Positions 9,424 through 17,844 of a stretch of DNA of 45,304 nt are shown in pieces (the first letter of the stretch is position 1; each line of letters begins with the position of its first letter). The DNA is from Chryseobacterium sp. Its GTDB lineage: Bacteria; Bacteroidota; Bacteroidia; Flavobacteriales; Weeksellaceae. The position numbers were made by a program, and so were the translations under genes. The DNA is taken from positions 1-45,304 of the forward strand of contig JAITMC010000036.1 in assembly GCA_031277615.1 (NCBI GenBank), written 5' to 3'. Below the pieces are notes generated by a model. It was not told the origin of the DNA. It made no database searches and saw only the letters and a list, made by a program, of their open reading frames with translations.

Positions 9424-9740
9424 GAGCCTGTTTAAATTTCATTCAGTAACTTTTGATTAAAAAGATTGATGAAAAGTTAATGAATAATTCCATTATATTT
9501 TAAGTAGCAAAGTGATGCAGCCTTGTCGCTGATGAAACTGTAGCTTATCCATATGCTTCGACGAATCAACGGAGTTGATTCTATCCTTTGCTCCCTGAAA
9601 TCAACGACTCATTTATAAAACTCTGCGTTAAAAAAAACACGTCATCAGTAGATTATCTTTTTAATAAAAATCCTTAAAAATGTGATCTATAAAAATTTGA
9701 GTGGTATGCAAAAATCAAATTTAGAAATTTAAACAAGCTC
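9424..9740. mobile_element. 317-bp MITE-like element with TTA target duplication
   Basis: The ends GAGCCTGTTTAAATTTC (9424-9440) and GAAATTTAAACAAGCTC (9724-9740) are inverted repeats of 17 bp with one mismatch. TTA lies directly outside both ends (9421-9423 and 9741-9743), as a 3-bp target duplication would. The inside has no credible ORF. It carries a perfect hairpin GAATCAAC-GGA-GTTGATTC (9563-9581). A 3-bp TNA duplication and ends beginning GAGCCTGTTT resemble IS5-family elements, so I infer a non-autonomous derivative moved by such a transposase. No transposase for it lies in the window. Confidence 0.75.
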
Positions 9741-9817
9741 TTAATCAACTTAACAGCTGAATCCACTTAATAGTACAGACAATAATAAGTACCTTTCAAC
9801 TCCCCAAAAGATCCCTT

Positions 9818-10201
9818 ATGGAAACCAGAATATCCAGATTATCCGCTACAGAAAAAGCACTTGAAGTGATTCACGAACTCGAAACAAAATATGGTGATCT
9901 CATGTTCTATCAGGCAGGAGGCTGCTGTGAAGGAACCCAGCCGCAGTGCTTCGAAAAAGGAGGTTTCTTTCCCAGAATGAATGATGCCATGATCGGTACC
10001 ATCAACGGGCATGAGTTCTGGATAGACCGCGACCTGTTTGAATACTGGCAGTATTCCCATTTCACTCTGGATGTAATCGATGGATTCGGTCCGGGAGGAT
10101 TCTCACTGGAAACCCCTCTGGGAAAAACATTCAAAGTTCATTACAAACTCTTTACCCCGGAAGAATATAAAAACCTGGAGCCTGTAAAACGCAGTGAATA
10201 A
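9818..10201 (+). CDS. DUF779 family protein
   Basis: This 127-residue protein matches the DUF779 pattern: DLMFYQAGGCCEGTQPQCF near 31-49, then GxINGHEFWID, FEYWQYSHFTLDV and GFSLETPLGKTF. Its three cysteines in a GGCC/C arrangement suggest metal or redox chemistry, but the function is not established. In many bacteria DUF779 genes sit beside aldehyde dehydrogenases, and here it lies downstream of both dehydrogenases. A terminator and the MITE now separate it from adhP, so it probably has its own promoter, possibly within or just after the MITE. Confidence 0.9.
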   Translation: METRISRLSATEKALEVIHELETKYGDLMFYQAGGCCEGTQPQCFEKGGFFPRMNDAMIGTINGHEFWIDRDLFEYWQYSHFTLDVIDGFGPGGFSLETPLGKTFKVHYKLFTPEEYKNLEPVKRSE

Positions 10202-10234
10202 CTGTTTAATATTTATAAAAAAATACAGTGAAAG

Positions 10235-11434
10235 CTAGGTTTTTACAAACCGGTTCACAAACATGGCGGCTACGACATCTCCAACAGCGTTAAGAACCGT
10301 AGCCAAAGGATCTACCAGCGTTCCGATGATCATCACCGCGGGAATCGCTTCCTGTGGAAGTTTGTAAACAGAGATCATCAGCATTTCCCCGATATAGCCG
10401 CCATTCGGAATACCGCCTGCCACAATGCTTACGAAAACCGTAATTCCGAGAGCAAGCAGAAGATTGGCCGGATCAAAAAAATCTTTCCCGATAATCAGGA
10501 AAGCCACGTAGATCTTGATGATCGAAGACATGGAAGAACCGTTCTTATGAAGAGTCGTACCAATCGGAATCACCAGATTCGCAATAGAATTGGGAATACC
10601 GATTTTAGAGGCAGCCTGTAAGTTAGCCGGCATTGTGGCAAAACTGCTGCAGGTACTGATGGCTGTAAGAGTAGGGTAGATGGCATTCCCCCAGAATCCT
10701 CTTACGCCTCGTTGCCCGTCTGCCATAAAAGCATAAAGCGAAAAAAACACCAGGAAATAAATAATTCCGGCAATATAATACAGTCCCAGCGGTTTGGCAT
10801 AAAATCCAAAAAGCTGAGGCCCCAGAGTAGCTACCTGATAGGCAAAATAAGCGCCCAGACCAATAGGAGCCAGCTTCATGATCAATAGAAGAAGCTCTTT
10901 CATCACTTCGTATCCCGAAGCAATAAAAACCCTGAACGGTTCTCCCTTTTCACCCGTTTTCCGGGCTGCAAATCCGGTCAGAAAAGAAAAGATAAGAAGC
11001 GCAAGCATATTCTGTCTGGAAAAAAGTGCGGTAAACTCACCTACCGTGAAAAAACCTACAATCCTGTCACCCCACGTATCATTACTGGCCGTTTCGGTAA
11101 CGATCTCAGTACTTCCTGAAACTCCGGAAACCGGAAACAGGTATACTGCACAGATCGTAAAAACAGCCGCCGTCAGAATAAAAAAGAGAAAAGTAAGAGC
11201 CATGATAAAAATAATCTTTCCGAACTTCGACTGCTGCTCCAAAGACGCAATAGAGTTGGAAACGGCAAAAAATACCAGCGGAACCACACTCACAAAAAGA
11301 AGATTCAGGAAAATATCTCCCAATGGCTTAATGTACTCCACAATACCGGGAGCCGTAATTCCTATAACGCTCCCAACCGTGATTCCTAAAAGTAATAATA
11401 TAATGCCTGAATAGTTTTTCAAGACCTCTTTCAT
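10235..11434 (-). CDS. Dicarboxylate/amino-acid:cation symporter (DAACS, GltP-like)
   Basis: A 399-residue inner-membrane transporter of the SLC1/GltP family with about eight transmembrane helices and two re-entrant loops. The family landmarks are visible: the serine-rich hairpin appears as STCSSFATMP, GTTLHKNGSS is the second half of the substrate site, and NAVGDVVAA near the C-terminus is the NxxGDxxxA substrate/cation motif. It likely imports glutamate, aspartate or C4-dicarboxylates with Na+ or H+. It converges on DUF779 and diverges from cbpA. A TAnnTTTG box is just upstream on its strand. Confidence 0.92.
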   Translation of the reverse strand: MKEVLKNYSGIILLLLGITVGSVIGITAPGIVEYIKPLGDIFLNLLFVSVVPLVFFAVSNSIASLEQQSKFGKIIFIMALTFLFFILTAAVFTICAVYLFPVSGVSGSTEIVTETASNDTWGDRIVGFFTVGEFTALFSRQNMLALLIFSFLTGFAARKTGEKGEPFRVFIASGYEVMKELLLLIMKLAPIGLGAYFAYQVATLGPQLFGFYAKPLGLYYIAGIIYFLVFFSLYAFMADGQRGVRGFWGNAIYPTLTAISTCSSFATMPANLQAASKIGIPNSIANLVIPIGTTLHKNGSSMSSIIKIYVAFLIIGKDFFDPANLLLALGITVFVSIVAGGIPNGGYIGEMLMISVYKLPQEAIPAVMIIGTLVDPLATVLNAVGDVVAAMFVNRFVKT

Positions 11435-11448
11435 GTGGTACTTTTTAT

Positions 11449-11456
11449 CAAAGATA
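11449..11456 (-). promoter_or_regulatory. -7 box for the symporter gene
   Basis: On the minus strand the sequence is TATCTTTG, a full match to TAnnTTTG, 15 bases before the ATG at 11434. No clear TTTG -33 element is at the usual spacing. Confidence 0.45.
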
Positions 11457-11503
11457 GGTTTATTTTTAACATTCTCTTATACAATTTTCAACAGCAAATT
11501 TCC

Positions 11504-11511
11504 TAAATTTG
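11504..11511 (+). promoter_or_regulatory. -7 box for cbpA-cbpM
   Basis: TAAATTTG is a full TAnnTTTG match. It ends 15 bases before the ATG at 11527, implying a very short leader. No obvious -33 element is seen. Confidence 0.4.
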
Positions 11512-11526
11512 AGTAAATATCGTTCT

Positions 11527-12441
11527 ATGGCTTATATAGATTACTATAAAATTTTAGGCGTAGATAAAAGCGCAACACAGGATGACATCAAAAAAGCCTA
11601 TCGCAAACTGGCGAGAAAACTGCATCCTGATCTCAACCCCGACGACAAAGAGGCTGAAAGAAAATTCAAAGAGCTGAATGAAGCCAATGAAGTCCTCAGT
11701 AATCCCGAAAACCGTGCTAAATATGATAAATACGGAGAAAACTGGAAGCATGGGGAAGAGTATGAAAAAGCCCAGCAACAGCAAAGGCAGTACCAGCAGC
11801 AGAGTTATGGTGGAGGAGGTTTTTCCGGTGCCGATTTCGGTGAAGGCGAAGATTTTTCTGATTTCTTCCAGAATATGTTTGGCGGAAGCGGCGGCGGATT
11901 TGGAAGAAGCTCCAGAGGAAGTGCTTCCGGAAAATTCAAAGGACAGGATGTACATGCCGAGTTGAACCTGAATTTACGGGATGCCGCACAGACTCATCCG
12001 CAAACCTTTGAAATCAACGGTAAAAAAGTAAGAATTACAATTCCTGCAGGAGTATATGACGGACAGCAGATCAAACTGAAAGGTCACGGAAACCCCGGAT
12101 TCAATGGAGGTCCGAACGGAGATTTGTATATTACATTCAATATTCCGGCAGATCCCGATTTTGAAAGAACAGGAGATGATCTGAAAACTAAAGTAGCCAT
12201 CGATCTGTACACAGCCGTTCTGGGAGGAGATGTAAAAGTCAATACATTAGACGGAAGTGTTAACCTTAAAGTAAAACCCGAAACCCAAAGCGGAACTACG
12301 GTGAGACTGAAAGGAAAAGGTTTTCCGGTATACAAAAAAGAAGGCCAGCATGGAGATCTGTTTGTCACTTATGAAGTAAAGCTGCCGGTAAATCTTACGG
12401 ATAAGCAGAAAGAACTTTTTGAACAACTTAAAAATTCCTAA
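11527..12441 (+). CDS. cbpA: DnaJ-class co-chaperone CbpA
   Basis: This 304-residue protein starts at ATG 11527, giving [12 protein letters not shown], the family N-terminus; an in-frame TTG six codons earlier overlaps the -7 box. The J-domain (about 5-68) has the HPD motif at 33-35 for Hsp70 stimulation. A Q-rich then G/F-rich linker follows (about 83-140), and then two C-terminal beta-domains that bind client protein. No zinc-finger CxxCxGxG repeats are present, so it is CbpA type, not DnaJ type. The gene is three bases before cbpM, whose product modulates CbpA in other bacteria. Confidence 0.93.
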   Translation: MAYIDYYKILGVDKSATQDDIKKAYRKLARKLHPDLNPDDKEAERKFKELNEANEVLSNPENRAKYDKYGENWKHGEEYEKAQQQQRQYQQQSYGGGGFSGADFGEGEDFSDFFQNMFGGSGGGFGRSSRGSASGKFKGQDVHAELNLNLRDAAQTHPQTFEINGKKVRITIPAGVYDGQQIKLKGHGNPGFNGGPNGDLYITFNIPADPDFERTGDDLKTKVAIDLYTAVLGGDVKVNTLDGSVNLKVKPETQSGTTVRLKGKGFPVYKKEGQHGDLFVTYEVKLPVNLTDKQKELFEQLKNS

Positions 12442-12444
12442 GCT

Positions 12445-12744
12445 ATGAGTGAAAGAATATCACGCGAAGAACTCGTGAAAATTTACAATATAGAGATCAC
12501 TTTTTTCAACGAACTGGTAGATTACGGATTGCTGAACGTACAGACCGAAAATGATATCCTCTACCTGATGTATGATGATCTCCCGGATCTGGAGAGATTT
12601 GCCAACTGGCACTATGACCTTGAGATCAACCTGCCCGGCCTGGAAGTCATTCATGATATGCTGAACAAGATGAAGGATCTGAAACAGAGAAACAGGGAAT
12701 TGCTGCATAAATTATCTGCAATCAGTGACCGGTATGAAGACTAG
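12445..12744 (+). CDS. cbpM: Chaperone modulator CbpM
   Basis: A 99-residue protein with the CbpM pattern: an N-terminal MerR-like helix-turn-helix segment (ISREELVKIYNIEITFFNEL, about 4-23), then YDDLPDLERFANWHYDLEIN and a C-terminal helix with a basic/acidic coiled-coil character. CbpM binds the J-domain of CbpA and limits its activity. The three-base gap to cbpA indicates co-translation, which strengthens the call. Confidence 0.9.
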   Translation: MSERISREELVKIYNIEITFFNELVDYGLLNVQTENDILYLMYDDLPDLERFANWHYDLEINLPGLEVIHDMLNKMKDLKQRNRELLHKLSAISDRYED

Positions 12745-12813
12745 GGAAAAGACGGACATTTTCTTTTTGAACCGTTTTAATTCAAAAAATTTCTGCATTC
12801 AGACAAATTCGTT

Positions 12814-12821
12814 TAGTTTTG
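12814..12821 (+). promoter_or_regulatory. -7 box for the YcxB-like gene
   Basis: TAGTTTTG matches TAnnTTTG, 21 bases before ATG 12843. Its TTG could be misread as a start codon that would lengthen the protein by eight residues. Confidence 0.5.
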
Positions 12822-12842
12822 CAGTCTACTAAAGAAATAGCT

Positions 12843-13370
12843 ATGAGTGAGGAAAAGGTGATTGTTTTAAAACCCAGAAGGGAAGATTTTGAAGAAATAT
12901 ACTTCAGCGGTAATCAGGGAAGCCTGTTGTTTTCACCCACCACAAAAAGCAAAACCGTATTAACGATAGCTTCAGCGGTGATCACAGCCCTCGCATTCCT
13001 TTTAAAGGATCAGTTCAGCCAGGAAAACCAGGGGATTTTGTACTTTCTGAGCTTCCTGTTTCTGCTTTGTGCAGTTTTTCTCTCCGTAAGCGTTAATAAA
13101 GTTTCAAGATGGAAAAGACAGGTGGCCGGTTATCTGAATATCCTGGAAACCTGTAAAGTATACGAAATCAGATTCGATCGGAACTTTTTTGTAGTGGCAA
13201 TTGATGATGAGAAAGAAACCAGCGAATGGAAAGACTTCAATTATTTTGAAAACAATGAAAAGTTTATCTCCATTGAAGGAAAATACAGCTATATGTTTCC
13301 AAAGAAATCCATGAGCGAAAAAGACTACAGTCTTCTTAAAAAAACGCTTAAAGAAAATATCACATCATAA
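12843..13370 (+). CDS. YcxB-like membrane protein
   Basis: This 175-residue protein starts at ATG 12843 (MSEEKVIVLKPRRED). A short cytoplasmic strand region is followed by two transmembrane segments (about 39-56 and 64-82) with a short external turn, then a C-terminal domain with FDRNFFVV, SEWKDFNYFENNEKFI and KYSYMFPKKSM. That W-x-D-F/I-x(3)-E-x(3)-F-I core is the YcxB-like (DUF-type) pattern. The function of the family is unknown. The gene appears monocistronic, with its own -7 box and a terminator. Confidence 0.75.
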   Translation: MSEEKVIVLKPRREDFEEIYFSGNQGSLLFSPTTKSKTVLTIASAVITALAFLLKDQFSQENQGILYFLSFLFLLCAVFLSVSVNKVSRWKRQVAGYLNILETCKVYEIRFDRNFFVVAIDDEKETSEWKDFNYFENNEKFISIEGKYSYMFPKKSMSEKDYSLLKKTLKENITS

Positions 13371-13405
13371 AAAATCAGAGCAGAAATCCCTGCTCTGATT
13401 TTTTT
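13371..13405. terminator. Bidirectional terminator between convergent genes
   Basis: AAAATCAGAGCAG (13371-13383) pairs perfectly with CTGCTCTGATTTT (13390-13402) around a 6-nt loop, with further T on the plus side and an A-run that becomes a T-run on the minus side. It can stop both flanking genes. Confidence 0.9.
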
Positions 13406-13426
13406 ATAGTCAATAAAAACGGTCTG

Positions 13427-14410
13427 TTAATCCAGCCATCCCATTTCCTTCATCCACTCATCGTTGTAGATCTTCCCTACATATCGGGAACCGTGGTCAT
13501 GAAGAAGAACAACAATAACATCGTCTTTGGTAAACTGATCTTTCATCTGAACAAGGGAAGCAATTGCACTTCCGGCAGAATAGCCGCAGAAAATACCTTC
13601 TTCCTTAGCCAGTTTTCTTGCATAAACAGCACCATCCTTATCCGTTACTTTCTCAAAATGATCAATCACAGACATATCGTAGTTTTCAGGAATGATATCT
13701 TCGCCGATTCCTTCTGTAATATAGGTATAGGCGTGATCATAATGCAGTTCCCCCGTTTCATGGAATTCCTTCAGGATAGAACCGTAAGTATCCACTCCGA
13801 TTACTTTGATGTCCGGATTTTTCTCCTTAAAGAAAGTTCCGCATCCTGTAATGGTACCTCCCGTTCCGGCACCCACTACGAAATGAGTGAGTTTTCCTTC
13901 CGTCTGTTCCCAGATTTCAGGGGCGGTAGATTCGTAATGAGCAGCTCTGTTGGATAAATTATCATATTGGTTCACATACCAGCCGTTTTCTGTTTCCTTA
14001 GCGAGCCTTTTGGATACTGAATAATAAGAACGCGGATCGGTTGGTTTTACGTCTGTAGGACATACAATTACTTCAGCACCTACAGCGCGTAGAATATCAC
14101 ATTTCTCCTTAGACTGCTTGGAATTGGTTACAAAAATACATTTGTAGCCTTTAATGATTGCAGCGAGAGCAAGCCCCATTCCTGTATTTCCGGAAGTTCC
14201 TTCGATGATGGTGCCTCCGGGTTTTAATCTGCCGTCTTTTTCGGCATCTTCAATCATTTTAAGAGCCATTCTGTCCTTTACGGAGTTTCCGGGATTGAAT
14301 GTTTCAACTTTAGCTAAAACCAGAGCTGGAAAATCTTCTCCTAAAACATGGTTAAGCTTTACAAGAGGAGTATTTCCAATGGTTTCAAGAATATTTTTTG
14401 CGTATTTCAT
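13427..14410 (-). CDS. PLP-dependent cystathionine beta-synthase / cysteine synthase-like enzyme
   Basis: This 327-residue fold-type II PLP enzyme has the Schiff-base lysine in NPGNSVKDR (Lys45), the substrate loop GTSGNTG (71-77) and the phosphate-cup motif GAGTGGT. Segments such as IGVDTYGSIL, TEGIGEDIIP and FCGYSAGSA look more like the catalytic core of cystathionine beta-synthase than like CysK. No C-terminal CBS domain pair is present. It should join serine or O-acetylserine with homocysteine or sulfide; which reaction cannot be told from sequence alone. It appears to be a single-gene unit. The terminator at 13371-13405 follows it. Confidence 0.88.
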   Translation of the reverse strand: MKYAKNILETIGNTPLVKLNHVLGEDFPALVLAKVETFNPGNSVKDRMALKMIEDAEKDGRLKPGGTIIEGTSGNTGMGLALAAIIKGYKCIFVTNSKQSKEKCDILRAVGAEVIVCPTDVKPTDPRSYYSVSKRLAKETENGWYVNQYDNLSNRAAHYESTAPEIWEQTEGKLTHFVVGAGTGGTITGCGTFFKEKNPDIKVIGVDTYGSILKEFHETGELHYDHAYTYITEGIGEDIIPENYDMSVIDHFEKVTDKDGAVYARKLAKEEGIFCGYSAGSAIASLVQMKDQFTKDDVIVVLLHDHGSRYVGKIYNDEWMKEMGWLD

Positions 14411-14559
14411 AAATGTTTTATATGCGGTTGCAAAGATAAGGCTTTAATAATTAGCCCCATCATTTGAAAGAGATGATTTGAGAAAGTCAATAAGCAATAA
14501 TCAATTGTGAATTGTATTGTGGTATTCCAAAACCAGCCATTCACTATTCGCTGCTTACT

Positions 14560-15789
14560 TTAGTTATACTTGATTACCTTCACCGGGGAAATCTTACTGA
14601 TCAGGTAACTCGGAATGATAAGAGCCAGCCCGGAAATAAGCAGGATTCCCAATGAAATGGAGATAATAGCGATCGGGTTAAGGTCAACCGGTACTGTGCT
14701 TACATAATAATTCTGCGGGTTAAGCTTGATCACACCAAAGAATTTCTGGATCAGGATCAGTCCAAGACCGATTGCATTCCCATACAGAAGTCCCGGGATC
14801 ATAATAATCAGCGTATAATTGATAAACGTGGCGCGGATCTGGGCGTTGCTTGCTCCGAGGGTTTTCAGCAATCCGATAGAATTGGTTCTTTCAATAATCA
14901 GAATCAGAAGAAGCATAATGATATTGATGACCACTACGATCAGCATGATAATAATGATCAGGGCAATATTCGTATCAAAAATACTGATCCAGTCGTTGAT
15001 CTGGGGATATTTATCAGTAGCTTTCTCTGCGTAGTTTTTGTAGCCGATAAGTTTTTCGATCTCCGGGAAATCTTTGTCGATATCATTTACATTTTTCAGG
15101 AAAATATCAATACCACCTACCTCATCGGGCTTCATCTCCTGGATTCTTCTTACATGGTTGATCCCGCCGATTACAAACTGATCATCAATCATCTTGATAT
15201 CGGTTTTATAAATTCCGATAATTTTAAATTTACGGTAGATCGGTTTCTGGTCCGCTTTTGAAAATACCGTCACAATGCTGTCATTCACTTTAAGATGAAG
15301 ATCATTGGCGATCTTTTGTGAGATGGTCACATCATTGTTAAAACCCTTTTCAGTCACGGTAGGAGTGGTTCCGGCTACAAGAAATTTTTTGAACCTGAGG
15401 CTGTCGAAATCCTTACCTATTCCTTTAAAAATAATTCCGGCAAAACTATGCTCATTCCGCATAATTCCGGTAACTGTAGCATATTTCTGGACACTTTCCA
15501 CATCCGGAAGTTCTTTGATCTTCGGAATATTCAGGCCCTGGTTATCTAAAATAGATGTATTGTAAGATGAATTGGACCTGGTGGAGCGCAGGGTAATATG
15601 ACCGCTGAAATCTGCCAGTCTCTCTTTAATGGCCTTCTTGGAACCGAAACCGGTAGAAACGGTAATTAAAGAAACAATGATCCCCAAAGCTACAGAAAGC
15701 CTGCCGATGAAGATGATAACCCTTGAAAGGTTATTTTTGTTATCTTTGGAAAATGCTATTTTTCTAGAGAAATATAAAGGAAATTTCAA
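14560..15789 (-). CDS. FtsX/LolC-type ABC transporter permease
   Basis: I choose TTG 15789 (409 residues, MKFPLYFSRKIAF), because upstream in-frame ATG 15858 adds 23 polar residues and would run into the divergent gene. The layout is that of MacB/LolC/E permeases: one N-terminal helix (about 25-50), a large periplasmic MacB_PCD-like domain (about 50-270), and three C-terminal helices (about 273-302, 327-349, 372-400). The FtsX-domain segment ERTNSIGLLKTLGASNAQIR supports this. It probably moves lipoprotein or lipid outward with an ATPase encoded elsewhere. No ATPase gene is adjacent. Its start is four bases from the start of namZ. Confidence 0.85.
   Translation of the reverse strand: MKFPLYFSRKIAFSKDNKNNLSRVIIFIGRLSVALGIIVSLITVSTGFGSKKAIKERLADFSGHITLRSTRSNSSYNTSILDNQGLNIPKIKELPDVESVQKYATVTGIMRNEHSFAGIIFKGIGKDFDSLRFKKFLVAGTTPTVTEKGFNNDVTISQKIANDLHLKVNDSIVTVFSKADQKPIYRKFKIIGIYKTDIKMIDDQFVIGGINHVRRIQEMKPDEVGGIDIFLKNVNDIDKDFPEIEKLIGYKNYAEKATDKYPQINDWISIFDTNIALIIIIMLIVVVINIIMLLLILIIERTNSIGLLKTLGASNAQIRATFINYTLIIMIPGLLYGNAIGLGLILIQKFFGVIKLNPQNYYVSTVPVDLNPIAIISISLGILLISGLALIIPSYLISKISPVKVIKYN
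15732..15748 (+). promoter_or_regulatory. Candidate -7 boxes for namZ inside the permease gene
   Basis: TATTTTTG (15732-15739) and TATCTTTG (15741-15748) both match TAnnTTTG, upstream of ATG 15794. They lie in the coding part of the divergent permease gene. TTG at 15723-15725 could be a -33 element for the second box, at slightly short spacing. Confidence 0.4.
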
Positions 15790-15793
15790 GCTT

Positions 15794-16990
15794 ATGAATT
15801 TAGATTTCAAAATTAAAAATTTACTTCTGATTTGCCTAATTTTTTTAGGAGTATTCAACCAATATTATTCTCAGACTCAGGATCAGACCGATTTCAGAAC
15901 CGGTGCCGACCAGCCGGAACTTTATCTGCCATTGCTGAAAAATAAAACCATTGGCGTAGTGACGAACCAGACCGGTCTCATGAGTGACCGAACGCATGTA
16001 GTGGATTTTCTGGTAAAAAATAACATGAAGATCAAAGCCATCTTTGCACCGGAACACGGTTTCAGGGGTGATGCTGATGCCGGGGAAAAAGTAAAGAACG
16101 GAGTGGATACCAAAACGGGAATTCCAATCATTTCCTTATACGGAAACAATAAAAAACCAAAACCTGAACAACTGAAAGGAATCGATATTGTTGTGTTTGA
16201 TATACAGGATGTTGGAGTGAGATTTTATACCTATATTTCTACCTTAGCCTATCTGATGGAAGCCGGAGCTGAAAATAATGTGGAAGTAATGGTGCTGGAC
16301 CGTCCTAATCCTCATGACGGCTATACGGATGGGCCTGTTTTAAGAAAAAAATGGTCCACCTTTATAGGCATGCACGAAGTTCCTGTGGTATACGGACTGA
16401 CGATAGGAGAGTATGGAAAAATGCTCAACGGTGAAAACTGGCTGAAAAACGGAGTTCAGGCAAAATATACCCTGATTCCGATGAAAAACTACCATAAAAA
16501 GCAACGTTATGCTATTTTGGACAAACCTTCTCCCAATCTGCCGAACGCACAATCCATTAAGCTGTATCCCAGTTTGTGCTTTTTTGAAGGAACTCAGGTT
16601 TCTGCGGGAAGAGGTACAGATCTGCCATTCCAGATTTACGGATCTCCATGGACGCCGGGATTGCCTTATCAGTTTACCCCAAAACCTAATTTTGGAGCCA
16701 AGGATCCGTTTCTGAACGGAAAGCTCTGCTATGGAGAAAACCTTTCAGACTATCCGAATGACCTTAGAGAACTGAATCTCGAATGGCTGATGAAAGCCTA
16801 TAAAAGCTATAAAAATCCAAAGCAGAGCTTCTTTCTTGAGAATCTGTTTTTTGATAAGCTGGCCGGAACCGATGAATTCAGAAAGCAGCTCATCGCCGGA
16901 AAATCAATTCAGGAAATCAAAGCTTCCTGGAAAAATGATCTGGAGAAATTTGAAAAGATCCGTACCAAATACGTAGTATACCAGGACTAA
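15794..16990 (+). CDS. namZ: Exo-beta-N-acetylmuramidase NamZ (DUF1343, GH171)
   Basis: This 398-residue secreted enzyme starts at ATG 15794, giving a basic N-terminus and a hydrophobic signal peptide ending at YSQ. Longer in-frame starts lie inside the opposite gene. Family motifs include GVVTNQTGL, FAPEHGFRG, FDIQDVGVRFYTYIST, VLDRPNP and EGTQVSAGRGTD, all typical of DUF1343. Characterised members release MurNAc from the non-reducing end of peptidoglycan fragments. It should act in the periplasm or outside in wall recycling or scavenging. Its stop codon directly abuts the stop of the next, opposite-strand gene. Confidence 0.9.
   Translation: MNLDFKIKNLLLICLIFLGVFNQYYSQTQDQTDFRTGADQPELYLPLLKNKTIGVVTNQTGLMSDRTHVVDFLVKNNMKIKAIFAPEHGFRGDADAGEKVKNGVDTKTGIPIISLYGNNKKPKPEQLKGIDIVVFDIQDVGVRFYTYISTLAYLMEAGAENNVEVMVLDRPNPHDGYTDGPVLRKKWSTFIGMHEVPVVYGLTIGEYGKMLNGENWLKNGVQAKYTLIPMKNYHKKQRYAILDKPSPNLPNAQSIKLYPSLCFFEGTQVSAGRGTDLPFQIYGSPWTPGLPYQFTPKPNFGAKDPFLNGKLCYGENLSDYPNDLRELNLEWLMKAYKSYKNPKQSFFLENLFFDKLAGTDEFRKQLIAGKSIQEIKASWKNDLEKFEKIRTKYVVYQD
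15808..15815 (-). promoter_or_regulatory. Candidate -7 box for the permease gene inside namZ
   Basis: On the minus strand this is TAATTTTG, matching TAnnTTTG, 18 bases before the TTG start at 15789. It lies within the fifth to eighth codons of namZ. No -33 element is apparent. Confidence 0.4.
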
Positions 16991-17197
16991 TTAATCAAAA
17001 TTCTGTGGCGGTTTATTATCATTTTTCCCTTTATTGAGGATGAAAAGCCCTATGGATAAACCGATGACTCCTGCAAAAGCGGTCATCAGAGCCCGCTCCA
17101 TTTTGTCAGGTTGATCATTCCCGATATAATTCATTGAAAAAAGAATCACAAAAGTGATAACTGAAATAATAATATGATTTTTTCCGAACAGCTTCAT
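16991..17197 (-). CDS. Small two-helix membrane protein
   Basis: This 68-residue protein is not recognised. It has two hydrophobic helices (about 9-26 and 39-57), split by the polar turn IGNDQPDKMER, and a charged C-terminal tail. It is the last gene of a leftward group with the barrel-like protein (5-base gap) and the thioredoxin-like protein. That tight spacing supports it as a real gene. Its TAA is directly adjacent to the TAA of namZ, so the convergent transcripts overlap. Confidence 0.65.
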   Translation of the reverse strand: MKLFGKNHIIISVITFVILFSMNYIGNDQPDKMERALMTAFAGVIGLSIGLFILNKGKNDNKPPQNFD

Positions 17198-17202
17198 GTA
17201 AA

Positions 17203-17838
17203 TTATTTTATCTGGTAAGAAAGCATAATCCCTCCTCGGTAAGGAAGAAATTCTCCACTTTTATTATATTTTTGAGCGACGTCGTAACGTTTACCGGTTC
17301 CGCGTTCGTATCCTTTATAAAAATCCTGAGAAGTACCTATACCTGCATAGATATCCATATTCCAACGGTCGGATAATTGGAACTGATACCCTCCTGTAAT
17401 ACCTATAATTACTGAATATCCTTTTTGATAGAGATCTGATTTGGTAAAAACTTCACCCCTGTCATTTACATAAGGTGTATCTTTCCAATAGTTCCATTTC
17501 TGTAATACAAATGATGAGGCAGCCAGATTAGCCCCTACATACCAATGGTTGAAAGCTTGGTTAAAGTAATATCTTCCTTCCACTGAAACCGAATAATACT
17601 GCAATTCATGACCCGCAAAAGATTTCCACGGAGAGATGAGTACATCTCCCTGGATCGTATATTTTTCGCTTAACTGCTTTTCAGCAGCCAGGTTGATGAT
17701 GCCTATTGGTGCCAGAAGAGCATTGCCTTTAAGATATAATTTTTTTTCCTGAGTGGATGCTGCCTCTTGTTCCTGAGCTGTGAGCGTTCCTACAGACAGG
17801 ACCGCAATACACCCGGTAAGGATTTTGTGTTTCAACAT
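17203..17838 (-). CDS. DUF3575-like outer-membrane barrel protein
   Basis: This 211-residue protein has a signal peptide ending TLTAQ (about residue 22). The rest has alternating hydrophobic and aromatic strands (LYLKGNALLAPIGIINLAAE, YYSVSVEGRYYF, YSVIIGITGGYQFQL, GGIMLSYQIK), fitting a small outer-membrane barrel of the DUF3575 type. The opening KGNALLAPIGIINLAAE is the typical first strand. The function is unknown. It lies six bases after the thioredoxin-like gene and five before the small membrane protein. Confidence 0.75.
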   Translation of the reverse strand: MLKHKILTGCIAVLSVGTLTAQEQEAASTQEKKLYLKGNALLAPIGIINLAAEKQLSEKYTIQGDVLISPWKSFAGHELQYYSVSVEGRYYFNQAFNHWYVGANLAASSFVLQKWNYWKDTPYVNDRGEVFTKSDLYQKGYSVIIGITGGYQFQLSDRWNMDIYAGIGTSQDFYKGYERGTGKRYDVAQKYNKSGEFLPYRGGIMLSYQIK

Positions 17839-17844
17839 TAATAT

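Noticed and set aside
9563-9581. Hairpin GAATCAAC-GGA-GTTGATTC considered as a terminator
   Set aside because: No T-run follows it, and it lies inside the MITE, so it is better seen as part of that element.
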